Below, in pieces: positions 38,232 through 47,954 of a DNA stretch of 64,000 bases (position 1 is its first letter; every line of letters starts with the position of its first letter). The notes under the pieces were generated by a model, which saw only the letters and a list, made by a program, of their open reading frames with translations, was not told the origin of the DNA and ran no database searches. This DNA is from Salipiger marinus (GTDB lineage: Bacteria > Pseudomonadota > Alphaproteobacteria > Rhodobacterales > Rhodobacteraceae): assembly GCF_900100085.1 (NCBI RefSeq), contig NZ_FNEJ01000002.1, forward strand, positions 124,001-188,000, given 5' to 3'. The translations under genes and the position numbers were made by a program.

Positions 38232-40112
38232 CTAGCCCTTTTCGTGGAAAAAGGCGTAGATGCGTTCGGCCAGCGCCTCGCTTACCCCGTCCACCGCGCG
38301 CAGATCGGCAAAGTTGGCGCGGCTGACCGCCTTGGCGGAGCCGAAATGCGCCAGCAGCGCGCGCTTGCGCGACGCCCCCACCCCCGGCACCTCGTCCAGC
38401 GGATTGGCCATCTGCGCCTTGGCGCGCTTGGCGCGATGGGTGCCGATGGCAAAGCGGTGCGCCTCGTCGCGCAGGCGCTGCACGAAATACAGCACGGGAT
38501 CGTTGTGGCGCAGCGCGAAGGGCCGTTCGCCGATGCGGTGGAATTCCTCCTTGCCCGCGTCACGGTCGATGCCCTTGGCGACGCCGACCATGGGAATGTC
38601 CTCCACCCCCTGTTCGCGCATGATCTCGGCCACGGCGCTGACCTGCCCTGCCCCGCCGTCGATCAGCAGCAGATCCGGCCACAGGCCCTTTTCACGCTCG
38701 GGATCCTCTTTCAGCAGGCGGGTGAAGCGGCGGGTCAGCACCTCTTTCATCATGCCGAAATCGTCGCCGGGGGTCAGATCGTCGCCCCGGATGTTGAACT
38801 TGCGATACTGGCTTTTAAGAAAGCCCTCGGGCCCGGCCACGATCATCGCCCCAACGGCATTGGTGCCCATGATGTGGCTGTTGTCATAAACCTCGATCCG
38901 CTGCGGCACGGTATCAAGGCCGAAGGCATCGGCCAGCCCGCGCAGAAGCTTGGCCTGCGTCGCGGTTTCCGACATGCGCCGGGCAAGGCTTTCGCGGGCA
39001 TTGCGCGCTGCCCCCTCGACCAGTTCGGCCTTTTCGCCACGCAGCGGCACCGCGATCTCGACCTTGCGGCCCAGCTTGTCCGACAGCGCCTCTGTCATCA
39101 GGTCGGGATTTTCGATCTCGTGGCTCAGCAGCAGCAGGCGGGGCGGTTCCTTCGTGTCGTAGAACTGGCCCAGAAACGCCTCCATCACCTCCTCGGGGCC
39201 GACATCGTCGCCGACGCGGGGGTAAAAATCCTTGTTGCCCCAGTTCTGGTTGGCGCGGATGAAAAACACCTGCACGCAGGCCTGCCCGCCCTCCAGATGC
39301 AGCGCGATCACATCCGCCTCGGCCACGCCGCGCGGGTTGATGCCCTGCACCGACTGCACCTGCGTCAGCGCGCGGATCCGGTCGCGCAGCGCGGCGGCGC
39401 GTTCGAATTCCATCGCCTCCGAGGCTGCCATCATCTGCTCCGCCAGCACCTCCTGCATCTGGGTCGACTTGCCCGACAGGAACCGCTGCGCATCCGCCAC
39501 CGTGGCGCGGTAGTCTTCTTCGGAGATGCGCCCGACACAGGGCGCCGAACAGCGCCGGATCTGGTGCAGCAGGCAGGGCCGGGTCCGGCCCTCGAACATG
39601 GAATCGGAACAGTTGCGCAGCAGAAACACCCGCTGCAGCTGGTTCAGCGTGCGGTTCACCGCCCCCGCGCTGGCAAAGGGGCCGTAATAGGCGCCCTTTT
39701 CGGTGCGCGCGCCGCGATGCTTGCGGATCTGCGGAAAGGCGTGATCCGTGGTCAGCATGATGTTCGGAAACGACTTGTCGTCGCGCAGCAGCACGTTGAA
39801 TTTCGGCTTGAGCTGCTTGATGAGGTTCTGCTCCAGCAGCAGCGCCTCGGTCTCGGTCCGGGTGGTCAGGAACATCATCGACGCGGTGTCGGCGATCATC
39901 CGCGCGATGCGCCGCGAATGCCCCGTCGGGCGCGCGTAATTCGACACCCGCGCCTTCAGGTTGCGCGCCTTGCCCACATACAGAACCCGGCTCTGGTCAT
40001 CCAGCATCCGGTAGACGCCGGGGCTGCCGTCCAGCGTCTTCAGATAGGCCTGAATGACCTCTGCGCCCCGGGGACGGGCGCTGTCCTGCGGAAGGTCGGA
40101 GTCTGTCGTCAT
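38232..40112 (-). CDS. uvrC: Excinuclease ABC subunit C
   Basis: 626-residue nuclease subunit of nucleotide excision repair. The N-terminal GIY-YIG domain is [31 protein letters not shown] (residues about 33-65). A UVR domain lies near residues 205-245. The C-terminal RNase H-like half has [20 protein letters not shown] and [14 protein letters not shown], with metal-binding Asp residues. A helix-hairpin-helix pair ([17 protein letters not shown] ... [13 protein letters not shown]) ends it. About 300 bp of AT-richer sequence lie upstream. Confidence 0.97.
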   Translation of the reverse strand: MTTDSDLPQDSARPRGAEVIQAYLKTLDGSPGVYRMLDDQSRVLYVGKARNLKARVSNYARPTGHSRRIARMIADTASMMFLTTRTETEALLLEQNLIKQLKPKFNVLLRDDKSFPNIMLTTDHAFPQIRKHRGARTEKGAYYGPFASAGAVNRTLNQLQRVFLLRNCSDSMFEGRTRPCLLHQIRRCSAPCVGRISEEDYRATVADAQRFLSGKSTQMQEVLAEQMMAASEAMEFERAAALRDRIRALTQVQSVQGINPRGVAEADVIALHLEGGQACVQVFFIRANQNWGNKDFYPRVGDDVGPEEVMEAFLGQFYDTKEPPRLLLLSHEIENPDLMTEALSDKLGRKVEIAVPLRGEKAELVEGAARNARESLARRMSETATQAKLLRGLADAFGLDTVPQRIEVYDNSHIMGTNAVGAMIVAGPEGFLKSQYRKFNIRGDDLTPGDDFGMMKEVLTRRFTRLLKEDPEREKGLWPDLLLIDGGAGQVSAVAEIMREQGVEDIPMVGVAKGIDRDAGKEEFHRIGERPFALRHNDPVLYFVQRLRDEAHRFAIGTHRAKRAKAQMANPLDEVPGVGASRKRALLAHFGSAKAVSRANFADLRAVDGVSEALAERIYAFFHEKG

Positions 40113-40354
40113 GCCGCTGCGTCAGCCCTTTTCGGGGGGAACGATTCTCTGGCTTCGCTGCACCGCCGCAAGGCCAGCATCAAGCAGGAATACATCCACC
40201 GCTTCTGTGGATAACCCTGCGGGCAAATTCCGGGCAACTGCAAAATTCCCTTGGTTCTTGGCCCTTTCAATGGATTGCTTAATTTTTGAGCGATTTCACA
40301 AACCGTTGATAATGAACGTTTCTTTTTCGCAGACCCCATCAAGCCCTTGAAAGG

Positions 40355-40370
40355 ATAACAAATTCTTAAC
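40355..40370. promoter_or_regulatory. One-mismatch CtrA-type box upstream of uvrC
   Basis: ATAA-CAAATTC-TTAAC is one base away from TTAA-N7-TTAAC, inside an AT-rich 120-bp patch. The 40113-40419 gap holds no gene I can support; it is the most AT-rich intergenic stretch in the window and presumably carries the uvrC promoter. Confidence 0.25.
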
Positions 40371-40419
40371 GCTTTCATGACAGCAAATCCGCCGGTGCAA
40401 AAGTCGGAACGGCCCTGCA

Positions 40420-41208
40420 TCATTCCACACCCAGCACGTCCGGGGTTTCCCATGCCAGATGCTGTCCGCCATCCACACACAGCAGCTGCCCGGTGATGGC
40501 CGGCGCCTCCAGAAAATAGCCCAGAGCCGCGCAGATATCCTCGGGGCTGGCGCCGCGTTCCAGCACGGTGGCGGCGCGCTGGCGGGCGAAATTCTCCTCG
40601 GTCTGGCGACCGCCGCGCAGGGTCGGACCGGGGCCGATGGCATTGACGCGCACCTTGGGCGCCAGCGCCATGGCGGCGGTGCGGGTCAGCGCCCAGAGCC
40701 CCATCTTGGCCAGCGTGTAGGTCATGAATTCCGGCGTCAGGCTGCGCACCCGCTGGTCGATCATGTTGACGACCAGCGCCTGCGCCACCGGCTCGTCCCG
40801 GGCATCCCGGCGCGGCGCGGGGGCCTGCGCGGCAAAGCCCTGCGTCAGCACGAAAGGCGCGCGCAGGTTCGATTCCATGTGCCGGTCCCAGCTGTCGCGC
40901 GTGGCGCTCTCCAGCGTGTCATGCTCGAAGATCGAGGCATTGTTGACCAGCACGGTCAGCGGCCCGCCCAAGGCTTCGGCGGCCCGCGCCACCAGCCCCT
41001 GCGTCGCGGCCTCGTCCAGCAGATCGGCCTGCAGCGCCACGCCCTGCCGGCCCAGACCTGCGATCTCGGCCACCACCGCCTCGGCCCCTGCGGCGGAACT
41101 GGCGTAATGCACCGCCACGTCATAGCCCCGCCCGGCCAGATACAGCGCCATGGCCCGGCCCAGCCGGTGCCCTGCCCCGGTCACCAGCGCCCGCTTTTGG
41201 TGTTCCAT
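40420..41208 (-). CDS. Short-chain dehydrogenase/reductase (pteridine-reductase/FolM-like)
   Basis: 262-residue NAD(P)-dependent SDR. ALVTGAGHRLGRAMALYLA is the cofactor-binding TGxxxGxG, VLVNNASIFEHDTLES the NNA motif and YTLAKMGLWALT the catalytic YxxxK. VNAIGPGPTLRGGRQTEENF follows. The arrangement with a long loop before the active site and the TGAGHRLGRA opening resembles the FolM/PTR1 branch, so dihydromonapterin or dihydrofolate reduction is possible but unproven. It diverges in placement from uvrC only by the AT-rich gap. Confidence 0.8.
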   Translation of the reverse strand: MEHQKRALVTGAGHRLGRAMALYLAGRGYDVAVHYASSAAGAEAVVAEIAGLGRQGVALQADLLDEAATQGLVARAAEALGGPLTVLVNNASIFEHDTLESATRDSWDRHMESNLRAPFVLTQGFAAQAPAPRRDARDEPVAQALVVNMIDQRVRSLTPEFMTYTLAKMGLWALTRTAAMALAPKVRVNAIGPGPTLRGGRQTEENFARQRAATVLERGASPEDICAALGYFLEAPAITGQLLCVDGGQHLAWETPDVLGVE

Positions 41209-41233
41209 CCGACGTCTCCTCTTGCGTCACATC

Positions 41234-42184
41234 TCAGATCAGGACCAGCGCCATATATCCCGCATAAAGCGCCGTAAGGATCACGCCCCAGACCCGCCCG
41301 ATATCCTGCTTCAGGAACACGAAGGGGATCAGCAGCAGCGAGGCGCCCAGCATCACCCACAGGTCGAAGCTCAGGAACTGCGGATCAACCGGCAGCGGCC
41401 TGATCAGCGCGGCGATGCCGATGATGGCCAGCAGGTTGAACAGGTTGGACCCGATGACATTGCCCAGCGCCACATCCGCCTGCCGCCGCAGCGCCGCCAT
41501 CACCGTGGTGGCCAGCTCCGGCAGCGAGGTGCCGATCGCCACCAGCGTCAGGCCGATCACCGTATCGGGCACGCCGAACATGGCGGCAATTTCGGTGGCG
41601 CTGTCGATCAGCAGGTTGGCGCCGATGGGCAGCCCCACCAGACCCAGCGCCAGAAACAGCGCGATCTTCCACCACGGCATGTCCGGATCGGCGCCCTCGG
41701 GCGTCTCCACCGCCGGGCCTGCGGCAATGCCGGCGCGGCGGTGACGCAGCGCGTCGCGGGCGGAATCCAGAATGGCCAGCGTGATCCCCGCCAGCAGCAC
41801 CAGCCCCGCGATCCAGTCGAACACGCCGCGGAAGGCCAGCGCGATGAACAGCACCGACCCGCCCAGCATGGTCAGATAGCTTTTGCGGGTGTCATGCCCC
41901 GACGTGTGCATCACCGCGAGCAGCGCGGGAATCCCCAGCACCAGCAGCACATTGGCGGTGTTCGATCCCACCACATTGCCCAGCGCGATGCCCGGCACCC
42001 CGTCCAGCGCCGCCTGAACGGAGACCAGCAGTTCCGGCGCCGAGGTGCCAAAGGCCACCACCGTCAGGCTGACGATCAGCGCCGGGATCCCCATGCGCAG
42101 CGCAAGGTTGACGGCACCCTTGACCAGCGCGTCCCCCGCAAACAGCAGCAGGACGAGGCCAAGAACCGCATAGACAAAAACCAT
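41234..42184 (-). CDS. Calcium/sodium antiporter (CaCA family, YrbG-like)
   Basis: 316-residue inner-membrane exchanger with about ten segments and the two inverted alpha repeats: AFGTSAPELLVSVQAAL...GIALGNVVGSNTANVLLVLG and IGTSLPELATTVMAAL...ALGNVIGSNLFNLLAIIG. The two Glu residues in the GTSxPE motifs bind the cation. It is the last gene of a three-gene unit, with its ATG one base after the stop of the 57-residue protein. Confidence 0.93.
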   Translation of the reverse strand: MVFVYAVLGLVLLLFAGDALVKGAVNLALRMGIPALIVSLTVVAFGTSAPELLVSVQAALDGVPGIALGNVVGSNTANVLLVLGIPALLAVMHTSGHDTRKSYLTMLGGSVLFIALAFRGVFDWIAGLVLLAGITLAILDSARDALRHRRAGIAAGPAVETPEGADPDMPWWKIALFLALGLVGLPIGANLLIDSATEIAAMFGVPDTVIGLTLVAIGTSLPELATTVMAALRRQADVALGNVIGSNLFNLLAIIGIAALIRPLPVDPQFLSFDLWVMLGASLLLIPFVFLKQDIGRVWGVILTALYAGYMALVLI

Positions 42185-42185
42185 G

Positions 42186-42359
42186 TCAGACCTTTCTGTG
42201 ACCGCAGGGACAGGGCCCGCGCCCGATGCGATGCCGCCCGCAGCGCGGACAGGGCTTGGAGAGGCGGCCCAGCTTGCCGACCCCCGGAAGGCGCAGCTTG
42301 CCGAAAATGCCCAGCACCGCGATCACCGCCAGAAACAGAAGGACGATCTTGGCCAGCAT
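42186..42359 (-). CDS. Small four-cysteine membrane-anchored protein
   Basis: 57-residue protein. A hydrophobic N-terminal helix (KIVLLFLAVIAVLGIFG) is followed by a basic linker and a cysteine motif: CPRC at 37-40 and CPC at 50-52, i.e. four cysteines that could bind zinc or an Fe-S centre. Its ATG shares one base with the S49 peptidase stop (TGATG) and its stop is one base from the antiporter ATG, so it is a real member of this operon. The C-x2-C-x9-C-x-C spacing suggests a rudimentary zinc ribbon. Function unknown. Confidence 0.78.
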   Translation of the reverse strand: MLAKIVLLFLAVIAVLGIFGKLRLPGVGKLGRLSKPCPRCGRHRIGRGPCPCGHRKV

Positions 42360-43165
42360 CAGAGCCCGAAGCGCGCAAAGGCCGCGCGCTCCTCGATCCC
42401 CGACAGAACCTCCTGCGCCATGGACAGGCCCAGCTTCGGCAGCAGGCGGCGGCGCGGACCGTAGCGGCGGAATTTCACCTTGTTGCCGAACCGCGCCTTC
42501 AGCACCGGCACCAGATGGCCCACGCCATCGGCCAGCCCCACCTCCACGGCAGAGCGGCCCAGCCAGATCTCGCCGGTGAAGAGCGCCGGATCCTCGGCCA
42601 GCTTGCTGCCGCGCCGCGCCTTGACCTGCGCGATGAAGGTCTGGTGCAGCTGCCCCAGCAGCCGCTCCAGCCGCGCCACATCCTCTTCGGATTCGGGGCG
42701 GAACGGGTCGAGCATGCTCTTGGACTGCCCCGCCGTATGCACCCGCCGCTCGATCCCCTGCCGCGTCAGAAACACATGCGCGCCGAAACTCGCCGAGATC
42801 ACGCCGATGGATCCAAGGATGGAGCTGTCATCCACATGAATCTCGTCCGCCGCAGAGGCGATCCAGTAGCCGCCAGAGGCCGCAACATCCTCGACAAAGG
42901 CCAGCACCGGCACGCCGGTTTCTTCCGACAGGCGACGGACACGCGCGCCGATCAGCGAGCTTTGCACCGGCGAGCCGCCGGGCGAATTGATCTCCAGCGC
43001 CACCGCCGCCGGTTTGCCACGGCGAAAGGCGCGCTCCAGCAGGGGCGCCAGCGTGGTGTCGTTGAGCGCGCCGCGCCCCGCCATGCCGATGGCGCCCTGC
43101 AGGCGCACCACCGACACGACCGGCCCGGAGTTCAGAAAGGGGATCCAGTTTTTCATGCGCTTCAT
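42359..43165 (-). CDS. S49 family peptidase (SppA/SohB-like)
   Basis: 268-residue serine protease of the Ser-Lys dyad type. VALEINSPGGSPVQSSLI, VEDVAASGGYWIASAADEI (nucleophile Ser) and GSIGVISASFG are the S49 blocks; the Lys is likely in HTAGQSKSMLDPF. It is half-length, like SohB, not the double SppA of E. coli. There is no strong signal anchor; the N-terminus MKRMKNWIPFLNSGP has little hydrophobicity. ATGs at 43163-43165 and 43154-43156 are both possible. It leads a three-gene unit. Confidence 0.87.
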   Translation of the reverse strand: MKRMKNWIPFLNSGPVVSVVRLQGAIGMAGRGALNDTTLAPLLERAFRRGKPAAVALEINSPGGSPVQSSLIGARVRRLSEETGVPVLAFVEDVAASGGYWIASAADEIHVDDSSILGSIGVISASFGAHVFLTRQGIERRVHTAGQSKSMLDPFRPESEEDVARLERLLGQLHQTFIAQVKARRGSKLAEDPALFTGEIWLGRSAVEVGLADGVGHLVPVLKARFGNKVKFRRYGPRRRLLPKLGLSMAQEVLSGIEERAAFARFGL

Positions 43166-43220
43166 GTAGCCACGCCGCCCCAGCCCGGCAAGGCGCGGCA
43201 GGGGCAAACTCGGCGCCCCC

Positions 43221-43287
43221 GCCTCTTCTGACCCCAAATATCCCGGGGGGCCGCGCGGCACGCGCGGCGGGGGCAGCGCCCCCTGCC
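43221..43287 (+). repeat. Intergenic hairpin element, copy G
   Basis: Head CTCTTCTGACCCCAAATATC then CCGGGGGG, a 7-bp hairpin CCGCGCG-GCA-CGCGCGG (43251-43267), then GGGGGC-AGC-GCCCCC (43269-43283). It fills the gap between the priA stop and the peptidase start. Confidence 0.75.
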
Positions 43288-43309
43288 CCGCCCGTCAGGG
43301 GCCAGGCGC

Positions 43310-45499
43310 TCAGAAAAAGCTCTGCGGGTCGATGTCGATGGCCATGCGCAGCTCGCCCCTCAGCCGGAACTGCGCCGCCCATTCGGCCAGCGCGGGCTGC
43401 AGCGCCACGCCTTTGGGCGCCTTGACCAGCAGCCGCACCCGATGCCGCCCGCGCACCCGCGCGATTGGTGCGGGGGCGGGACCATAGACCTGTGCGCCCA
43501 CCCGGCGCAGCGGGCCATCCTGCCGCGCCAGCGCATTGCCCAGATCGAAAGCCTCCTGCACATCGGTGGAGGACAGGATCACCCCCGCCAGCCGCCCATA
43601 GGGCGGCATGCCCGCCACCCGCCGCTCCTCGGCCTCCGCGGCCCAGAACGCCTCCTCATCCCCCGCCAGAATGGCGCGGATCACCGGATGCTCGGGCTGG
43701 AAGGTCTGCAGCAGGGCCACCCCCGCCCGCTCGGCCCGGCCCGCGCGCCCTGCCACCTGCCGCATCAGCTGAAACGTGCGCTCCGCCGCGCGCAGATCCG
43801 ACCCCTGCAGGCCCAGATCGGCATCGATCACCCCCACCAGCGTCAGCAGCGGGAAATTATGGCCCTTCGCCACCAGCTGCGTGCCGATGATGATGTCCGC
43901 GCCGCCCTCGGCGATCTTGACGATCTCTTCCTTCAGCTGCCGCGCCGTGCCGAACAGATCCGAGGACAGCACTGCCAGCCGCGCCTGCGGAAACACCTCT
44001 GCCGCCTCTTCGGCCAGCCGCTCCACCCCCGGCCCGACCGCCGCCAGCTTGCCCGCCACCCCGCAGGAGGGGCAGGCCTCGGGCATGGGCGCGCTCTCGC
44101 CGCATTGATGGCAGACCAGCCGCTGCAGGAAGCGATGCTCCACCATGCGCGCATCGCAATGCGGGCAGCCGATCTGCTGACCACAGGCCCGGCACAGCGT
44201 CACCGGCGCATAGCCGCGCCGGTTGAGAAACAGGAGCGCCTGTTCGCCCTTGTCGATGCGGGTCCGCACCGCCCCCTGCAGCGCAGGCGAAATCCAGCGA
44301 TTGGCGGGCAGATCCTGCCCGCGCAGATCCAGCGCCCGCATCTCGGGCAGCACCGCAGCGCCAAACCGCGACGTCAGATCCAGCCGCTGATACTTGCCCG
44401 CCGCCGCATTGGCCCAGCTTTCCAGCGATGGCGTCGCCGAGGCCAGCACCACCCGCCCCTCGAAGATCGAGGCGCGCAGCACCGCCATGTCGCGGGCGTT
44501 GTAAAGCACGCCCTCCTCCTGCTTGTAGGAGGTGTCATGCTCCTCGTCGACGACGATCAGCCCGGGGTCGCGGAACGGCAGGAACAGCGCCGAACGGGCC
44601 CCCACCACCAGCTGCGCGCCGCCTTCGGCCACCTGCCGCCAGACCCGGCGCCGTTCGGTGACGGTGACGCCGGAATGCCATTCGGCGGGGCGCGCGCCGA
44701 ACCGCGCCTCCACCCGGTTGAGGAATTCCGCGCTCAGCGCGATTTCCGGCAGAAGCACCAGCGCCTGCCGCCCGCGGCGCAGCGTCTCGGCCACGGCTTC
44801 CATATAGACCTCGGTCTTGCCCGACCCGGTGACCCCCTTCAGCAGCACCGTGCCATAGCGCCCCGACCGGATGCCCTCGCACAGCGCCGCCGCCGCCGCC
44901 GCCTGATCGGGGGTCAGGTCCTTGCCGCCCAGATCAGGATCGAGCCGGGGAAAGGGCAGATCGCGCGGCGCCTCCTCCTCCCGCACGGCGCCCTGCGTGA
45001 CCAGCCCCTTGATGACTGACGAGGTAACCCCCGCCGCCTCCGCCAGCTCGCCCAGCGTCAGCGACAGGCCGCCGCGTTCCTCCAGCACCTCCAGCACCCG
45101 CCGCCGGGCATCGGTCAGCCGCTCCGGCGCGCCAGTGCCGGGGCGGTAGATCTTGCGCCGGGCCGGGGCCTCGCCCAGCCCCGGCGCGCGGGTGGCCAGC
45201 CGCAGCATGGCCGAAAGCGGCGTCAGCGTGTAACTCCCCGCCCGTTCCAGAAAGCTGCGCAGTTCCGCCCGCATCGGCACGGCATCCAGAACCCGGCCGA
45301 TGCTGCGGACCTTCGCCGGATCCCAGCCGCCCTGCCCCGGTCCCCAGACCACGCCCAGCACCCGCCGGGGGCCCAGCGGCACCTCGACATAGGCGCCCTG
45401 CGCGCAGCCGCCTTCGGGCGCGCGATAATCCAGCAGCCGGTCCAGCGGCTGCGTGGTCAGCACCGCAACAAGCGTGCCCGCCTCGTAGAAGTCATCCAT
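43310..45499 (-). CDS. priA: Primosomal replication protein N' (PriA helicase)
   Basis: 729-residue superfamily 2 helicase that restarts stalled replication forks. The N-terminal 3'-end-binding domain is followed by [18 protein letters not shown] (Walker A) and [17 protein letters not shown] (DEEH box). Eight cysteines form the zinc module ([13 protein letters not shown] ... [18 protein letters not shown]). [26 protein letters not shown] and [10 protein letters not shown] are helicase motifs V and VI. The ATG at 45497-45499 (MDDFYEAG) is preferred over the frame opening 23 codons earlier. Confidence 0.95.
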   Translation of the reverse strand: MDDFYEAGTLVAVLTTQPLDRLLDYRAPEGGCAQGAYVEVPLGPRRVLGVVWGPGQGGWDPAKVRSIGRVLDAVPMRAELRSFLERAGSYTLTPLSAMLRLATRAPGLGEAPARRKIYRPGTGAPERLTDARRRVLEVLEERGGLSLTLGELAEAAGVTSSVIKGLVTQGAVREEEAPRDLPFPRLDPDLGGKDLTPDQAAAAAALCEGIRSGRYGTVLLKGVTGSGKTEVYMEAVAETLRRGRQALVLLPEIALSAEFLNRVEARFGARPAEWHSGVTVTERRRVWRQVAEGGAQLVVGARSALFLPFRDPGLIVVDEEHDTSYKQEEGVLYNARDMAVLRASIFEGRVVLASATPSLESWANAAAGKYQRLDLTSRFGAAVLPEMRALDLRGQDLPANRWISPALQGAVRTRIDKGEQALLFLNRRGYAPVTLCRACGQQIGCPHCDARMVEHRFLQRLVCHQCGESAPMPEACPSCGVAGKLAAVGPGVERLAEEAAEVFPQARLAVLSSDLFGTARQLKEEIVKIAEGGADIIIGTQLVAKGHNFPLLTLVGVIDADLGLQGSDLRAAERTFQLMRQVAGRAGRAERAGVALLQTFQPEHPVIRAILAGDEEAFWAAEAEERRVAGMPPYGRLAGVILSSTDVQEAFDLGNALARQDGPLRRVGAQVYGPAPAPIARVRGRHRVRLLVKAPKGVALQPALAEWAAQFRLRGELRMAIDIDPQSFF

Positions 45500-45603
45500 G
45501 GATCCGTCCGTTAGCGCCCGCAGCAAGGGGGTTCCGGTGCCCCGCCTCATGGGGTAAGACAGCCGCAACGGAATTCCAAGCAGAGCCGGGAGGGCTTTCT
45601 TCC

Positions 45604-46257
45604 ATGAAATTCTTCGTAGACACCGCCGATATCGACGCCATCAAGGAACTGCACGCGCTTGGCATGGTGGATGGCGTCACCACCAACCCGTCGCTGATCG
45701 CCAAATCGGGCCGCAACATTCTCGAAGTGACCAAGGAGATATGCGATCTGGTCTCCGGTCCCGTCTCCGCCGAGGTGGTGGCGCTGGACGCCGAAGCCAT
45801 GATCGAGGAAGGCCGCAAGCTGGCGGAAATCGCCCCGAACATCGCGGTCAAGGTGCCGCTGACCTGGGACGGTCTGCGGGCCTGCAAGGTGCTCTCCGAC
45901 GAGGGCCGCATGGTCAATGTGACCCTGTGCTTCACCGCCAATCAGGCGCTTCTGGCCGCAAAGGCTGGCGCGACCTTCATTTCGCCCTTCGTCGGCCGGC
46001 TGGACGACCTGAACCTCGACGGGCTGGAGCTGATCGCGGATATCCGCCAGATCTATGACAATTACGGCTACGAGACGCAGATTCTCGCGGCCTCGATCCG
46101 GACCGCCAACCACATGTCCGAATGCGCGAAGATCGGCGCGGATGTCTGCACCGCCCCGCCTGCGGTGATCAAGGCCATGGCCAATCACGTCCTCACCGAG
46201 AAGGGTCTTGCGACCTTTGTCGCGGATGCCGAAAAGGCCGGCATCAAGATCGTCTGA
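45604..46257 (+). CDS. tal: Transaldolase (TalC/fructose-6-phosphate aldolase family)
   Basis: 217-residue class I aldolase of the short transaldolase type. [16 protein letters not shown] is the family opening, with [14 protein letters not shown] and [11 protein letters not shown] carrying the Schiff-base Lys83. [32 protein letters not shown] and [20 protein letters not shown] follow. It would act in the pentose phosphate pathway; fructose-6-phosphate aldolase activity is the alternative, not separable by eye. Two palindromic hairpins follow its stop. Confidence 0.93.
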   Translation: MKFFVDTADIDAIKELHALGMVDGVTTNPSLIAKSGRNILEVTKEICDLVSGPVSAEVVALDAEAMIEEGRKLAEIAPNIAVKVPLTWDGLRACKVLSDEGRMVNVTLCFTANQALLAAKAGATFISPFVGRLDDLNLDGLELIADIRQIYDNYGYETQILAASIRTANHMSECAKIGADVCTAPPAVIKAMANHVLTEKGLATFVADAEKAGIKIV

Positions 46258-46265
46258 GCGACGCA

Positions 46266-46339
46266 AGGCGAGATTCTTCGGACGAAAAATCTCGCCGACC
46301 CCGTCTCCTCCAAGAAAAAATCTTCGTACGAAGATTTTT
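46266..46339 (+). terminator. Two palindromic hairpins after the transaldolase gene
   Basis: First hairpin: GGCGAGATT / AATCTCGCC around a CTTCGGACGAAA-type loop (46267-46296). Second: a perfect 24-base palindrome, half-site AAAAATCTTCGT, at 46316-46339. The second ends in TTTTT and is terminator-like on both strands, suiting the convergent pair here. Their central parts resemble each other. Confidence 0.6.
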
Positions 46340-46369
46340 GGCGCCCCTGCCGCAGGGCTGCACCGGATG

Positions 46370-47212
46370 TCAGAGGTTGGGTTCGCCCTGCAGGCCCAGC
46401 AGCTTGCGGAACCCTGTCCAGTATCCCGGCAGCCGCGGCGGCTGCGCCAGACCGGCCAGCACCTCCTCCGACCAGCGCGGCATGGCGCGTGGCGCAAAGT
46501 CCCGCCCCCAGTCCAGATAGGCCGCCGCGTGTTCCGGACGCAGACGGCAGGCGGATCCCACCAGCCCCACGAGCGTTTCGGGGGCGGAATACCATTCGTC
46601 CTGAATGCCCGTGACCTTGCGCTGCAGCAGCGGCCCCACCACGCGCATCAGGCGCTTTTCCGAAAACTGCAGCAGCATCCGCCCCATCTCCTCGCGCGAG
46701 TAGTGGATGAGGGGAGGGAAAGTGTCGAAGAACACCGCCTGCCCGCCCATCACCGCAAAATTCCGGATGGACGGGTGAAAGCCGATGCGGGTTTCGAACT
46801 GGTCGGCAGCAGTCCAGAACCGGGCGATGACCTGCCCCGCCGCCTCCATCAGGGCAAGCGTGCCGGGCAGATCCTCCTGCTGCATGCGGGGCCGCATCAG
46901 GGCGGTTTCGGGCAGGGCTTCCTGCACGATCACCGGCACCCGCGCCGTGCCCGTGTCCAGCAGCAGGAAGTCCGTGTCCGGCATCGGCACCCCCGCGCGG
47001 AGCAGGGCCTGCACGTAATCCTCATGCGCCGCGGCCAGCCGGTCCAGCGCCGCCGGATCGGGCAGGCTGCGATAGACCTTGATGACCCTCTCGGCAAAAG
47101 GCCCGGAAGCGGGCCGGAACGGGGCGCAGAAATAGCCAAGCCGGGACACGGGCTGGCCCTGCGACTCGTGATGGCGGCGGATCGTGTCGGCAAGGGCTGC
47201 GAGGTCGGTCAT
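46370..47212 (-). CDS. Uncharacterised protein, possibly kinase-like (pseudokinase)
   Basis: 280-residue soluble protein of no named function; it may belong to a small DUF family (DUF6206-like) but this is from memory. The order of features recalls the aminoglycoside-phosphotransferase/protein-kinase fold: VIKVYRSL with Lys45, then a VIVQEAL hinge-like strand, then GFHPSIRNFAV with Asn151, then AVFFDTFPP with Asp163. His146 stands where kinases have the catalytic Asp, so it may be inactive or act differently. It lies 24 bp downstream of the ParA-like gene, in the same unit. Confidence 0.6.
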   Translation of the reverse strand: MTDLAALADTIRRHHESQGQPVSRLGYFCAPFRPASGPFAERVIKVYRSLPDPAALDRLAAAHEDYVQALLRAGVPMPDTDFLLLDTGTARVPVIVQEALPETALMRPRMQQEDLPGTLALMEAAGQVIARFWTAADQFETRIGFHPSIRNFAVMGGQAVFFDTFPPLIHYSREEMGRMLLQFSEKRLMRVVGPLLQRKVTGIQDEWYSAPETLVGLVGSACRLRPEHAAAYLDWGRDFAPRAMPRWSEEVLAGLAQPPRLPGYWTGFRKLLGLQGEPNL

Positions 47213-47236
47213 GTCGGGTCTCCTGTCGCGCCCCGT

Positions 47237-47878
47237 TTAGCCGTTTGCCAGCACCTGCGCCACCTCTGCGGTCAGGGCTGCGATCTCGTCCCGGGCCGGG
47301 CTCTTGCGGCCTTCGGCGGCGCTGCGCCCCTGACCGAAGGCTTCGGCATAGCCCACGCGGTTGGCCAGATGTGCCTGCGCGATGCGCGCCTCCATGCCCT
47401 TGACCGCCTCCGCCACCTCGGCGGCAAGCCGCGTGCCGGGCCGGGTGCGGTTGAGCACCACCAGCACCTCCTTGTTCTCGCGCCGCGCCAGATCCAGCAC
47501 GCCTTCGGTCGCCCAGATGTCCAGGTGGCTCATGGAGACCGGAACAACCACCAGATCGGCGGCGCGCAGCGCGGGCCTCAGGTCGCTGTCTGCCTTGGGC
47601 GGCGTGTCGACGATGACAAAATCGTGGGTTTCGGCAAGCTTGCGGCATTCATAGGTCACGCCCCAGGCGGAGGAAGTGGCGAAGTCGAGGCCCGACACCG
47701 CGTCCGGATCCCGCTCCAGCCGGGTCATGAACCAGCGGCCCAGACTGCCCTGCGGGTCGATATCCACCAGCGCCACCGATTTGCCCGCCAGCCGGAAGCC
47801 GATGGCCAGATTGGCCGAGACCGTGGTCTTGCCCGATCCACCCTTCTGCTGTGCGACGGTGATCACGGATCCGGTCAT
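47237..47878 (-). CDS. ParA/MinD-like deviant Walker A ATPase
   Basis: 213-residue ATPase. QQKGGSGKTTVSANLAIG (residues 11-28) is the deviant Walker A with its signature Lys, VDIDPQGSLGRW is Walker A', and FVIVDTPPKADSDLRPAL is Walker B. No N-terminal helix-turn-helix and no ParB gene nearby, so this is an orphan ParA of the kind used for protein or complex positioning. The ATG is preceded by AAAGGGGG and overlaps the stop of a 16-codon upstream ORF. The kinase-like gene follows. Confidence 0.88.
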   Translation of the reverse strand: MTGSVITVAQQKGGSGKTTVSANLAIGFRLAGKSVALVDIDPQGSLGRWFMTRLERDPDAVSGLDFATSSAWGVTYECRKLAETHDFVIVDTPPKADSDLRPALRAADLVVVPVSMSHLDIWATEGVLDLARRENKEVLVVLNRTRPGTRLAAEVAEAVKGMEARIAQAHLANRVGYAEAFGQGRSAAEGRKSPARDEIAALTAEVAQVLANG

Positions 47879-47925
47879 GGCGCCCCCTTTTGCCCGTGCC
47901 ACACGGGCACTTGCAGCTGCAGCAT
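47875..47925 (-). CDS. Possible 16-residue leader ORF coupled to the ParA-like gene
   Basis: ATG at 47923-47925 has GAGGAG seven bases upstream and encodes MLQLQVPVWHGQKGAP; its TGA overlaps the ATG of the ParA-like gene (ATGA). The better ribosome binding site of the two belongs to this tiny ORF. It may serve only to couple translation, or it may be chance. Not detectable by family. Confidence 0.35.
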   Translation of the reverse strand: MLQLQVPVWHGQKGAP

Positions 47926-47954
47926 AGCCGATCTCCTCTGCAAATCCAGTGCGC

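Noticed and set aside
40109-40480. 123-residue minus-strand frame upstream of uvrC
   Set aside because: It covers the AT-rich intergenic patch and the end of the SDR gene; no homology, and it conflicts with the expected uvrC promoter.
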